64,000 nt of DNA from Actinomadura sp. KC216 (GTDB lineage: Bacteria > Actinomycetota > Actinomycetes > Streptosporangiales > Streptosporangiaceae): the NCBI RefSeq assembly GCF_004348535.1, contig NZ_SMJX01000005.1, forward strand, positions 1-64,000. The letters run 5' to 3'. The notes under the pieces were generated by a model, which did not search any database, was not told where the DNA came from, and worked only from the letters and a program-made list of their open reading frames with translations. Position 1 is the stretch's first letter. Every line of letters starts with the position of its first letter. Both the position numbers and the translations under genes were made by a program. Positions 49,862 through 57,982 of this stretch are shown piece after piece.

Positions 49862-51227
49862 GTGGCGGATCGGGGAACGTTGGACGCGCTGCGCGAGGCG
49901 GTGCGCGTGTCGCCCGACAACCTGCCGTTGCGGCGCCACCTGGCCGAACAGCTCCTGGACGCGGGCCTCCTCCTGGACGCCGAGAACGAATTCCGCGAAG
50001 CCCTCGCCCTGGCGCCCGGCGACGCCGACCTCGCGACGGGCCTCGCCGAAGCGTTCCTCCGCCAGGGCAAACACGGCGCCGCCCTCGCCGCCCTGGAGCG
50101 TGTCGGGCCGGGAGAGGGCCCGGCGAAGGCGGGGCTGATCGTCGCGAAAGCGCTGGTGGCGGAGGGAGACGTGCCCGCGGCCAGGCCGCGCTACTGGGAG
50201 GCGGTCGCCCGCGACGCCTCGCTCGCCGACACCGACTTCGAGGTGAGGCTCGGCCACTCCCCGGTTTCCGAACCGGCCGCCGAGCCCGCGCTGGCGCACG
50301 CGCTGGCGGAGGTCTCGCCGCCCGTGGACGGCCCTTCCGAAGACCTGGGGAAGCGGAAGGCGGGCGTCACGTTCGCGGACGTGGCCGGGATGGAGCAGGT
50401 CAAGCAGTCGCTGCGGATGAAGCTGCTGCTGCCCGTCCAGCAGCCGGAGATGTTCGCCGCGTACGGGAAGCGCGCGGGCGGCGGCGTCCTGCTGTACGGG
50501 CCGCCCGGCTGCGGGAAGACCCACCTCGCGCGGGCCGCCGCCGGGGAGCTGGGCGCGGCGTTCATGAGCGTCGGCCTGTCCGACATCCTCGACATGTACA
50601 TCGGGTCGAGCGAGCGGAACCTGCACGCGACGTTCGAGGCCGCCCGCAGGAACCGTCCGTGCGTGCTGTTCTTCGACGAGGTCGACGCGCTCGCCGCCCG
50701 CCGCGCGGACATGAACCGCGCCCACAACCGGCAGATCGTCAACCAGTTCCTCGCCGAGATGGACGGCGTGGACGGCGACGCCAACGAGGGCGTGCTGATC
50801 CTCGCCGCCCACCAACGCGCCCTGGTACGTCGACAGCGCGTTCCGCCGTCCCGGCCGGTTCGACCAGCTCGTCTTCGTCCCGCCGCCCGACCTGCCCGCC
50901 CGCGCCGCGATCCTGGCGCTCCTCTGCCGCGAGGTGCCGCTGGACGAGCTCGACTTCCGCGCCGTGTCCGAGGCCACGGACGGTTTCGCGGGCGCCGACC
51001 TGAAGGGCGTGGTCGACCGGGCCGTCGAGGCCAAACTGCAGGAGGCGATCCGCGTCGGGCGCCCGCTGCCGCTGTCCACCGCCGACCTGCTGGACGCGGC
51101 GCGTTCGGCCCGCCCGACCGCGGTCACCGAGTGGATGGGCACGGCGCGCAACTACGTCATGCACGCCAACGAGAGCGGCGTGTGGGACGACCTGCTCCCG
51201 TGGCTCGGCGGCGGCAAGCGGCGATGA
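49862..51227 (+). pseudogene. AAA+ ATPase with N-terminal TPR-like region, frameshifted
   Basis: N-terminal TPR-like helices (1-120) precede a CDC48/FtsH-type AAA domain: FADVAGMEQVKQSLRMKLLLPV, Walker A GPPGCGKTH (213-221, Lys219), Walker B VLFFDEVDALA (Asp272-Glu273). The frame breaks at GCCGCCCACC, about 50808-50811. One extra C separates LILAA from TNAPWYVDSAFRRPGRFDQL in the next frame, which carries the arginine finger and the C-terminal lid to 51227. The downstream TPR gene overlaps the restored stop (ATGA), so the restored frame is the ancestral one. This is either a real inactivation or a base-call error. Confidence 0.75.
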
Positions 51228-52444
51228 CGTCCGCGCCCGGCGTCCGGGACATGGTCGCGCGGGCCCAGCTCCTGCTGCAGCTGCGCCGTCCCGGCGAGGC
51301 CGAGCGGGAGGCCCGCGCCGTGCTGGCCCGCGAGCCCGAGCACGCGGGCGCGCACATGATCGTCGCGCTCGCGCTGTCCGGCCAGCGGAACGCGGCCGAG
51401 GCGCTGGACGAGGCGGACCGCGCCGTCGCGCTGAGCCCCCGCGCCTGGATGGGGCACTGGGTGCGGGGCGTCGTGCTGGCCAACGCGGGCCGCCACCACA
51501 GGGCGCTGCGCGCCTTCAAGGACGCCCTGGCCTGCGACGCGGAGCAGCCGGTCATCTACGAGAGGCTGGCCCGCGCGCACTACGCCGTCCGCGAGTACGC
51601 GCTCGCCGCCCAGGCCGCGGAGCACGGGCTGCGGCTGGCGCCCGACGACGGCGAGCTCGCCAAGATCATGAGCCTGGCGCTCGTCGAGACCGGCGACCCG
51701 GCCGGGGCCCGCGAGCACGCGGCGCGGGCGGTGCGGCTCGCCCCGGAGAGCGCGAGCGCGCACCGCACGCACGGGGCCGTCGCGCTGGCGACCGGCGACC
51801 ACCGCACCGCCGCCGACGCGTTCCGCGAGGCGCTGCGCCTGGCGCCCGAGGTGGCGGACGCCAGAAGGCTCCTGCTGAGGGCCCTCAAACGCCGCAACCC
51901 GTTGCGCGGCCTGGACACGGTGCTGGCGCGGGTCCGGCACCGCCCGCGCCGTGCCGTCCTGCTGACCATCGGCGCGGCGGTGTTCCCGCCGTGGTTCGTG
52001 TTCATGATCCTGCTGACCTGGGCGTTCTGGGTGAACTGGGTGATCCGGGCCGGGGTCACGCTGTCGCTCGCCCGCGATCCGCGGCACCGGCGGCTCCTGG
52101 ACGGCGCCGAGGTCACGGCCGCCCGCGTCACCGCCGGGCTCTTCGCAGCGGGCGCGGCGCTGCTCGTCCTGTCCGCCGCGCTCTGGACGCCCACGCTCAT
52201 CCTCCCCGGGCTCGCGTTCCTCTCCCTGGTCATGCCCGTGCAGGAGGCGGCGCTCCTCGACGGCCGCCGCCGCATGGGGTTCGCCGTGCTCGCCGGGACG
52301 CTCGGCGCGTTCGTCGCGGCCCTGACCCTGCTCGCGGTCGCGGCCCCGCATCTCGGCTGGGTCCGGGTCGCCGCGTTGCTGACGTGTTACGGCGCGATGG
52401 CGTCCACCTGGCTCGCAATGATCATTGCGCGGCGGCCCGGCTGA
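51224..52444 (+). CDS. TPR-repeat membrane protein
   Basis: 406 residues. The first 230 residues are TPR helices (LLQLRRPGEAEREARAVLAREPEH, GHWVRGVVLANAGRHHRAL, YEYALAAQAAEHGLRLAPDD-like). Then come about four to five membrane helices with a PPWFVFMILLTWAFWVNWVIRAG segment. Coupled to the AAA gene by an ATGA overlap, so the two probably work as an envelope-associated complex, perhaps in quality control or remodelling (inference). The ATG is chosen at 51224. Confidence 0.8.
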   Translation: MTSAPGVRDMVARAQLLLQLRRPGEAEREARAVLAREPEHAGAHMIVALALSGQRNAAEALDEADRAVALSPRAWMGHWVRGVVLANAGRHHRALRAFKDALACDAEQPVIYERLARAHYAVREYALAAQAAEHGLRLAPDDGELAKIMSLALVETGDPAGAREHAARAVRLAPESASAHRTHGAVALATGDHRTAADAFREALRLAPEVADARRLLLRALKRRNPLRGLDTVLARVRHRPRRAVLLTIGAAVFPPWFVFMILLTWAFWVNWVIRAGVTLSLARDPRHRRLLDGAEVTAARVTAGLFAAGAALLVLSAALWTPTLILPGLAFLSLVMPVQEAALLDGRRRMGFAVLAGTLGAFVAALTLLAVAAPHLGWVRVAALLTCYGAMASTWLAMIIARRPG

Positions 52445-52496
52445 CCGGCGAAATTCGTGCCGGGGAATTGATCCCTGGAGCGGGTATCACCGTGCA

Positions 52497-52940
52497 ATGG
52501 GTATGGGCATTCTTCTTCGTGTACTCGTGGCCGGCGGGCTGGCGGCGGACGCCGTCGTCCACTGGCGGTTCGCGCCCGACATGGCGCCGGGACCCAACAC
52601 GCCGAGCGGCACCATCCCCGGCGACGATCTTTTCTACGCCCAGGCGATCGCGGCGGCCGTCGCGGCGCTGCTCGTCCTTTTCTGGGCGCGCCGGTGGACG
52701 TACGCGCTCGCGTTCGTCGTCGCGGCGAGCGCGGCCGGTGCCGTTCTGCTCTATTACTTCGTCGATTTCGGGCGGCTCGGCCCGATTCCGCGGATGTACG
52801 ACCCGTCCTGGTACGCCGACAAGACGATCAGCCTCGCGGGGGAGGCCGTCGCCGCGCTGGCCGCGCTGGCCGGGTTCTTCACCGTGCGCCGGGGCGCCGA
52901 GCGCGGCGAGCACCGGTCGGACGCGCCCGTCCCGCACTGA
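52497..52940 (+). CDS. small four-helix membrane protein
   Basis: 147 residues with about four hydrophobic helices (LLRVLVAGGLAADAVVHWRF, AQAIAAAVAALLVLFWARR, YALAFVVAASAAGAVLLYYF and AGEAVAALAALAGFF). DoxX-like or uncharacterised; no catalytic motif. The ATG at 52497 is chosen because the first helix starts right after; a longer ORF upstream has a poor composition. Confidence 0.65.
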   Translation: MGMGILLRVLVAGGLAADAVVHWRFAPDMAPGPNTPSGTIPGDDLFYAQAIAAAVAALLVLFWARRWTYALAFVVAASAAGAVLLYYFVDFGRLGPIPRMYDPSWYADKTISLAGEAVAALAALAGFFTVRRGAERGEHRSDAPVPH

Positions 52941-52995
52941 GCCGCCCGGCCCGGCCGCCGGGAATGGCGGCGTGGCGGAGGGGTAGCCACGCTGT

Positions 52996-53664
52996 ATGAA
53001 CACCGCAGAAGTGACGATCGAGCTCGCGGACGCGGCCCTGCCCGGCGATCTGGCCCTGCCCGACGACGCGCCGGGCGGCGTGGTCCTCTTCGCGCACGGC
53101 AGCGGGAGTTCCCGGCACAGCCCCCGCAACCGCGCCGTCGCCGCGGGCCTCAACGCGGCGGGGATCGGCACGCTGCTGATCGACCTGCTCACCGCGGCGG
53201 AGGACGAGCGCGACGCCGTCACCGCCGAGCTGCGCTTCGACATCGGCCTGCTGACCCGGCGCCTCGCCGGCGCGATCGACTGGCTCGCCGCCGCGCCGCC
53301 GACCACCGGCTACCCGATCGGCCTGTTCGGCGCGAGCACCGGCGCGGCGGCGGCGCTGGCCGCGGCGGCGGAGCGTCCCGGCCGGGTCGGCGCGGTCGTC
53401 TCGCGCGGCGGCCGCCCCGACCTCGCGGGCGATGCGCTGGGCCGGGTCGCCGCGCCGGTCCTGCTGATCGTCGGCGCCCGCGACCCGGAGGTCCTGCGGC
53501 TGAACGACGACGCCGCCGGACGCATGCACGGCGCCGTCCACCGGCTGGAAGTGGTGCCGCACGCGTCGCACCTGTTCGAGGAGCCGGGCACGCTGGAGCA
53601 GGTCACGGACATGGCCGCCCGCTGGTTCGACCGCTACCTGACCCGGCACGCCCCGATCTCCTGA
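52996..53664 (+). CDS. alpha/beta-hydrolase (dienelactone-hydrolase-like)
   Basis: 222 residues. The fold is visible: VVLFAHGSGSSRHSPRNRAVA (oxyanion region), GTLLIDLL, nucleophile elbow GLFGASTGAAAAL with Ser near residue 119, LLIVGARDPEVL with the acid, and the catalytic His in VPHASHLFEEPG. It is a typical small serine hydrolase; the substrate is unknown. Convergent with the RidA gene. Confidence 0.82.
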   Translation: MNTAEVTIELADAALPGDLALPDDAPGGVVLFAHGSGSSRHSPRNRAVAAGLNAAGIGTLLIDLLTAAEDERDAVTAELRFDIGLLTRRLAGAIDWLAAAPPTTGYPIGLFGASTGAAAALAAAAERPGRVGAVVSRGGRPDLAGDALGRVAAPVLLIVGARDPEVLRLNDDAAGRMHGAVHRLEVVPHASHLFEEPGTLEQVTDMAARWFDRYLTRHAPIS

Positions 53665-53724
53665 CGGCGGTCAGCCGAGCGGGGCTCGTCCGTTGAATGG
53701 CGGTGGGTGGGGGCTGGAGGACGG

Positions 53725-54132
53725 TCAGTCGAGGACGGCGATGGCCTCGATCTCGATCATGAGGTCGGGCTCGGCGAGCGCCGCGACGCCTACCAGTGTG
53801 GCCGGCTTGATCGGGTCGACCCCCATCCGCTCCGCGGCCCGCGCGACGCCCTCACCCAGCAGCGGCATCTTGTCCGGGCTCCAGTCGACGACGTAAACGG
53901 TCAGCTTGGCGATGTCGTCGAACGTGGCGCCGGCCGCCGCCAGCGCCGTGCCCACGTTGAGCAGCGCCTGCTCGGCCTGGGCCGCGAAGTCGCCTTCACC
54001 GACCTTCCCGCCCTCGGCGTCCCGCGCGACCTGGCCGGCGAGGTACACCGTCCGCGATCCGGTGGCGATCGAGAGCTGCCGGTAGGCCTCGGGTTTCGGC
54101 AGTCCGTCCGGGTTGAGCAGGGTCACGGCCAT
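53725..54132 (-). CDS. RidA family protein (enamine/imine deaminase)
   Basis: 135 residues. Family pattern: TVYLAGQVARDAEG, QAEQALLNVGTALAAAGATFDDIAKLTVYVVDWS, ERMGVDPIKPATLVGVAALAEPDLMIEIEAIAVL. RidA proteins hydrolyse reactive enamine/imine intermediates of PLP enzymes. The ATG is at 54132. The gene stands alone between a hydrolase and a glycolipid-binding-like gene. Confidence 0.9.
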   Translation of the reverse strand: MAVTLLNPDGLPKPEAYRQLSIATGSRTVYLAGQVARDAEGGKVGEGDFAAQAEQALLNVGTALAAAGATFDDIAKLTVYVVDWSPDKMPLLGEGVARAAERMGVDPIKPATLVGVAALAEPDLMIEIEAIAVLD

Positions 54133-54196
54133 GGCTCGTCCTCCTTGCTGGGATATCGATGGCTGGGCATGGGTGCTGGGCGCGGCGGCATGGTTG

Positions 54197-54802
54197 CTAG
54201 GCGCGGCGGACGGCGAGACCGGGATAGTCCAGGACGAATCCCGACTCGTCGTAGACCAGGCGCGCGGTGAAGTCGAAGGCCGGGGCCGCGTAGGCGTAGC
54301 ACCGGCGTCCGGCGGCGGTGTCGGGCAGCCGCGTGTAGGTCTGCTCCAGGCGGCCGATGGACAGGTCGGCGGCCCGGACGTAGACGGCCGGTGCGTCCGC
54401 GGCCTCGTCGACGGCCAGGCCCAGCCGGTGCACGGGCAGCGCGTTCGTCACCGCCGACGATTCGAGATCGACATCGACGCAGCCGTCGACGCCGGGAACG
54501 TGCCGCCCGTCGACCAGCCAGCGCCCGTCCGCGGCCTTCTCCAGCGTCACCTCGGCCGGTTCGCCGGGGCGCCCGTCCAGGGGGTGGCGGACGCGGGCGC
54601 GGCGCGTGCGCCAGTCGTCGTCCACCTCGATCACGTACTCGACGGCCCAGGTCGTCCCGTTCTCGACGGCCGTGGTGGTTCCGTGCAGCGTCCAGCCGAC
54701 GCCCTGGCCGCGGCTCGTGCGCAGCACCTCGAATCCGGTGCGGGCGTCACGGTGCTCCCAGGCCGCGCTTGCGGGCGGTTCAGCGAAAGGCATGCTCGCC
54801 AT
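54197..54802 (-). CDS. putative glycolipid-binding family protein (DUF1089-like)
   Basis: 201 residues. A beta-rich sequence with WTLHGTTTAVENGTTWAVEYVIEVDDDW, RWLVDGRHVPGVDGCVDVDLE, TNALPVHRLGLAV and a closing DFTARLVYDESGFVLDYPGLAVR follows the pattern of this actinobacterial family. Its biochemical role is not established. Start taken at ATG 54802 (an ATG three codons further in is possible). Confidence 0.75.
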   Translation of the reverse strand: MASMPFAEPPASAAWEHRDARTGFEVLRTSRGQGVGWTLHGTTTAVENGTTWAVEYVIEVDDDWRTRRARVRHPLDGRPGEPAEVTLEKAADGRWLVDGRHVPGVDGCVDVDLESSAVTNALPVHRLGLAVDEAADAPAVYVRAADLSIGRLEQTYTRLPDTAAGRRCYAYAAPAFDFTARLVYDESGFVLDYPGLAVRRA

Positions 54803-54970
54803 CCTGGCATCCCGGCCCCGCCCGGCCGGTACCCCACCCGGCGTAGCGCGCGGGACGCCACTTGCGCCGGTCGTCGTACCCGCAGTGTCGTCCCCTAGCG
54901 GACGGAATCCGCAGAGCAAACGGCCATCGTCATTCCTGCGGTTCCAATAGAGAACGAAGGACGTGACGAC

Positions 54971-55546
54971 ATGGCGGTACGTGAGACAGAAACCGAGCAG
55001 ACGCTCCGGGAAGCGGCACGCCGGCAGGACGGCTGGTTCAAGCTCGGACGCCGCTGGCGCAAGTCGGTGCTCGTCGCGCACATCGTGTTCGCCGGGGCGT
55101 GGATCGGGATCGACGTGATGGTCGCGGTGCTGGTGCTGACCGGGAAGTTCGGCTCCAGCGACGAGGTCCGCGGGCTGGCGTACGAGACGCTGGCGACCTT
55201 CGTCGTGTGGCCGATGCTCGTCACCGGGCTGCTCACCCTGATCACGGGGCTCGTCCTCGGCCTGGGCACGCGATGGGGGCTCGTGCGCTACTGGTGGGTC
55301 GCCATCAAGCTGGTGCTGAACCTCGTCCTGTGCACGCTGATCCTGGTGGCGCTGCGTCCGGGCATGGACGAGATCGGCGCCTACGGCCGCGACCTGCCCG
55401 GCGGGGCTCCCGAACCGGCGGGCGTCACCAACCTGTTCTTCCCGCCCGCGGTGTCGCTGACGACGCTGACGCTGGCGACCGTCCTGGCGGTGGCGAAGCC
55501 CTGGGGCCGCATCCGCCGCTCGGGCCGCCCCCGCGCGAGCCGATGA
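54971..55546 (+). CDS. membrane protein (DUF2269-like)
   Basis: 191 residues with four hydrophobic helices (VLVAHIVFAGAWIGIDVMVAVLVL, WPMLVTGLLTLITGLVLGLG, WVAIKLVLNLVLCTLILVAL and SLTTLTLATVLAVA). The HIVFAGAWIG segment is the usual start of DUF2269-type proteins. The function is unknown. ATG at 54971 with AAGGA upstream. Confidence 0.75.
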   Translation: MAVRETETEQTLREAARRQDGWFKLGRRWRKSVLVAHIVFAGAWIGIDVMVAVLVLTGKFGSSDEVRGLAYETLATFVVWPMLVTGLLTLITGLVLGLGTRWGLVRYWWVAIKLVLNLVLCTLILVALRPGMDEIGAYGRDLPGGAPEPAGVTNLFFPPAVSLTTLTLATVLAVAKPWGRIRRSGRPRASR

Positions 55547-55551
55547 GGCCG

Positions 55552-56166
55552 CTACGCCCGATCCCGGTCGGGCGCGGAATTGCGGGCGCGGAGCGCCTTG
55601 ACCTTGTGCCGGTTGCCGCAGTGCTCCATCGAGCACCACCGGCGACGGCCGGGCCGCGAGGTGTCGACGTAGACGAGCTCGCAGTTGTCGGCGGCGCAGG
55701 TGCGGATGCGGTGCGCGAAGGGTCCGGACAGCAGTTCGACGGCGTCCCGCGCGACGGTGGCCAGCAGGTTCGTCCCGGTGGGCGGCCCGGCCCACCGCCG
55801 CTCCCCGGACGGCGTGACGGCGGGCGCCAGCGCCGGACGGGCCGCCGCCAGGTTGACGGTTTCCAGCTCCCCGGCGGGGTACGGCTCCCCGCGCAGGTGG
55901 ACGATCACCACCCGGAACAGCGCGTCGCGCAGCGCCCGCGCGTCCGCGACCTCGGCGCCGGTGATCTCCAGCTCGGGCGTCGGGGTCAGCCGCGACCGCT
56001 CCGCCCAGGCGGCGAGGTCGGCGGGCTCGTGCAGCACCTCGTAGCGCCGGTAGGGGCCGGGGCCGCCGGTGGTCAGCAGCTCCAGGCACAGCGCGCCCGG
56101 ATCGAAGCGGAACTCGAAACCGCGATGGGAGCGCAGCGTCAGCCCCTTGCTTGCGGCGGTGCCCAT
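55552..56166 (-). CDS. CGNR zinc-finger regulator (ABATE-domain)
   Basis: 204 residues. An N-terminal ABATE-type region (GALCLELLTTGGPGPYRRYE, ALRDALFRVVIVHLRG) is followed by a C-terminal zinc finger (RTCAADNCELVYVDTSRPGRRRWCSMEHCGNRHKVKALR) with the name-giving CGNR. The family is a DNA-binding repressor type. It is divergent from a VOC gene, and both start codons sit in a perfect palindrome (56165-56189), which suggests it represses both itself and its neighbour. The ATG is at 56166. Confidence 0.88.
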   Translation of the reverse strand: MGTAASKGLTLRSHRGFEFRFDPGALCLELLTTGGPGPYRRYEVLHEPADLAAWAERSRLTPTPELEITGAEVADARALRDALFRVVIVHLRGEPYPAGELETVNLAAARPALAPAVTPSGERRWAGPPTGTNLLATVARDAVELLSGPFAHRIRTCAADNCELVYVDTSRPGRRRWCSMEHCGNRHKVKALRARNSAPDRDRA

Positions 56167-56189
56167 GTAACCAATATAACTGGTTACAT
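56165..56189. promoter_or_regulatory. palindromic operator overlapping two start codons
   Basis: ATGTAACCA (56165-56173) and TGGTTACAT (56181-56189) are perfect 9-bp arms around ATATAAC. The CGNR gene starts at 56166 on the minus strand and the VOC gene at 56188 on the plus strand. Both would be translated with essentially no leader if transcribed from nearby. Likely the binding site of the CGNR protein. Confidence 0.7.
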
Positions 56190-56640
56190 GGCACTGGGAT
56201 GGAAGCTGGTCATCGACAGCAGCGACGCGTCCACGCTCGCGGACTTCTGGGCCGCGGCCCTGGGCTACGAGGTGGAGGATCCGAGCGCCCTCATCGAGCA
56301 ACTGCTGGCGACCGGTCAGCTCGGAGAGGAGGCGGTCGTCGAGCACGGCGGCCGCAAGACCTTCCGCGGCTACGCCGCGGTCCGCCACCCCGACGACCCG
56401 TTCGACCCGGCCAGCGGCGTCGGCCACGGCAGGCGGCTGCTGTTCCAGGACGTCCCCGAGCCCAAGTCGGTCAAGAACCGGCTGCACATCGACGTCCACA
56501 GCGAGCCCGGCGGCCTGGACGACCTGGTGACCCGGCTGGAGGCCCTGGGAGCGACCCGCGTCGTCGAACAGAACAAGGGCCCCGCCGGACACTGGTGGGT
56601 CATGAAGGACCCCGAAGGCAACGAGTTCTGCGCCGCCTGA
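56188..56640 (+). CDS. VOC family protein
   Basis: 150 residues, one glyoxalase-fold domain: WKLVIDSSDASTLADFWAAALGYE, then GRRLLFQDVPEPKSVKNRLHIDV, and VVEQNKGPAGHWWVMKDPEGNEF. This is the common actinobacterial subgroup whose substrate is not fixed. It is divergent from and probably controlled by the CGNR regulator. The ATG is inside the palindrome. Confidence 0.85.
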   Translation: MALGWKLVIDSSDASTLADFWAAALGYEVEDPSALIEQLLATGQLGEEAVVEHGGRKTFRGYAAVRHPDDPFDPASGVGHGRRLLFQDVPEPKSVKNRLHIDVHSEPGGLDDLVTRLEALGATRVVEQNKGPAGHWWVMKDPEGNEFCAA

Positions 56641-56711
56641 CCTCCCAGAGCGACCGGCCGTTCCGATGCGGGCGGCGGATCAGTCTCCGTTCCGGCCGGG
56701 CAGTCGCCGGG

Positions 56712-57341
56712 TCAGCCCAGGACCCGCCTGCGCGGTCGGAGGTTCAGGGCGGCGACGGCGAGGAGACCGGCGCCGACTGTGGCGAACAATGCGGCGACCA
56801 CGTCCACCAGGTAGTGCTCGCCCAGCGTGACGCGGCTCGCCGCCACCGCCGCCAGGGTCGTCATGCCGCCGATGAGCACGGTGACGCGCCATGCGGCCGT
56901 CAGTTCCAGGCTGATCACGAAGGCGGTGACGGCCAGCGCGGCGAGCACGGTCACGTGTCCGCTGGGGTAGGTCCAGTCCTGGGACGTGACCGGCGGCCCC
57001 GCACGCCGGAAGGCCGCCTGCAGAGCCACGGTGGCAAGGCACGCCACGAGCAGCAGGCCGTGACGCGGCAGCAGCCGGGAGCCGCGCCGCCACACCAGCC
57101 TGGACGCGGCGGCCAGGAGCAGGACGAGCCCGGCGAGCGTTCCGGCACCGCTGATCACCGTGGCGATCATGGCGGGCGTCGTCTCCGGCCGGGAGTACAG
57201 ATGGTCGACGATCCAGGAGTCCAGGGGCGGGACGCGGTCGCCCAGCGCGATCCCGGTGATCACCATGGCGGCCAGGCAGAGGCCACCCGTTGCAGCCGCC
57301 TTGAGCCGCCATGTCTTCGCTAGCGAAAGCCGTTCTGTCAT
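56712..57341 (-). CDS. PAP2 superfamily phosphatase
   Basis: 209 residues, about six membrane helices. The phosphatase motifs are TYPSGHVTVLAA (PSGH) and SRVTLGEHYLVDV (SRx5HxxxD), but the first motif, usually Kx6RP, is changed to an Arg-Ala-Gly-Pro-Pro sequence (FRRAGPPVTS). Dephosphorylation of lipid phosphates such as undecaprenyl pyrophosphate is typical; activity is less certain with that substitution. Start at ATG 57341; an ATG 36 bp upstream is possible. Confidence 0.8.
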   Translation of the reverse strand: MTERLSLAKTWRLKAAATGGLCLAAMVITGIALGDRVPPLDSWIVDHLYSRPETTPAMIATVISGAGTLAGLVLLLAAASRLVWRRGSRLLPRHGLLLVACLATVALQAAFRRAGPPVTSQDWTYPSGHVTVLAALAVTAFVISLELTAAWRVTVLIGGMTTLAAVAASRVTLGEHYLVDVVAALFATVGAGLLAVAALNLRPRRRVLG

Positions 57342-57487
57342 GGAAGGAGCGTATGGACGGGCGCCATCACCGGACATCGGGGATTACCCGGAGAAACCCC
57401 TGGGATCGGCCTTTGGGATCGGCCTTTGGACGGACCGATCAGGAATCAAGAAGCGCCGCCGACCGGCTCGCGCCTAACGTGGCCGGC

Positions 57488-57880
57488 ATGGAAACGAAGT
57501 TGAAGGTCAGCGCCATCATGCTCGGCGTCGCGGACGTGGCCCGCGCCAAGAAGTTCTATGGGGAAGGGCTGGGCTGCGAGATCGTCCAGGACTACGGCGA
57601 CTACGTCAAATGCGACCTGGGCGAGGGCTCCTCGCTCGTCCTCTACAAGTGGGAGGCGGCGGCAGAAGACGCCGGTGTTCCCGCGGAGGGATCGGGCTTC
57701 CGCGGCACCTCGTTCCACTTCATCACCGATTCCCGCGACGCGGTGGACGAGATAATGCGCGCCGCGGTCGCGGCCGGTGGCACCGTGGTCAAAAAGGCGA
57801 CCGGAGCCGAATGGGGCGGATACTCCGGCTACTTCAGCGACCCCGACGGCCACCTGTGGAAGGCCGCCACCGCCTCCTGA
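57488..57880 (+). CDS. VOC family protein
   Basis: 130 residues with METKLKVSAIMLGVADVARAK-type opening, SLVLYKWEAAAE, GTSFHFITDSRDAVDEIM and the C-terminal SDPDGHLWKAA. This is a stand-alone glyoxalase-fold protein; the substrate is unknown. The ATG has a normal distance to a weak Shine-Dalgarno. Confidence 0.85.
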   Translation: METKLKVSAIMLGVADVARAKKFYGEGLGCEIVQDYGDYVKCDLGEGSSLVLYKWEAAAEDAGVPAEGSGFRGTSFHFITDSRDAVDEIMRAAVAAGGTVVKKATGAEWGGYSGYFSDPDGHLWKAATAS

Positions 57881-57982
57881 CGATCCGCGCGACCTTGGTC
57901 GCCGGTGCGGGCGAACCGTGGATGGGTTCTTGGCGTCGTTCTCTACGATCACGCGCCAACCGCGACCACGAGGAGTGCCCCC

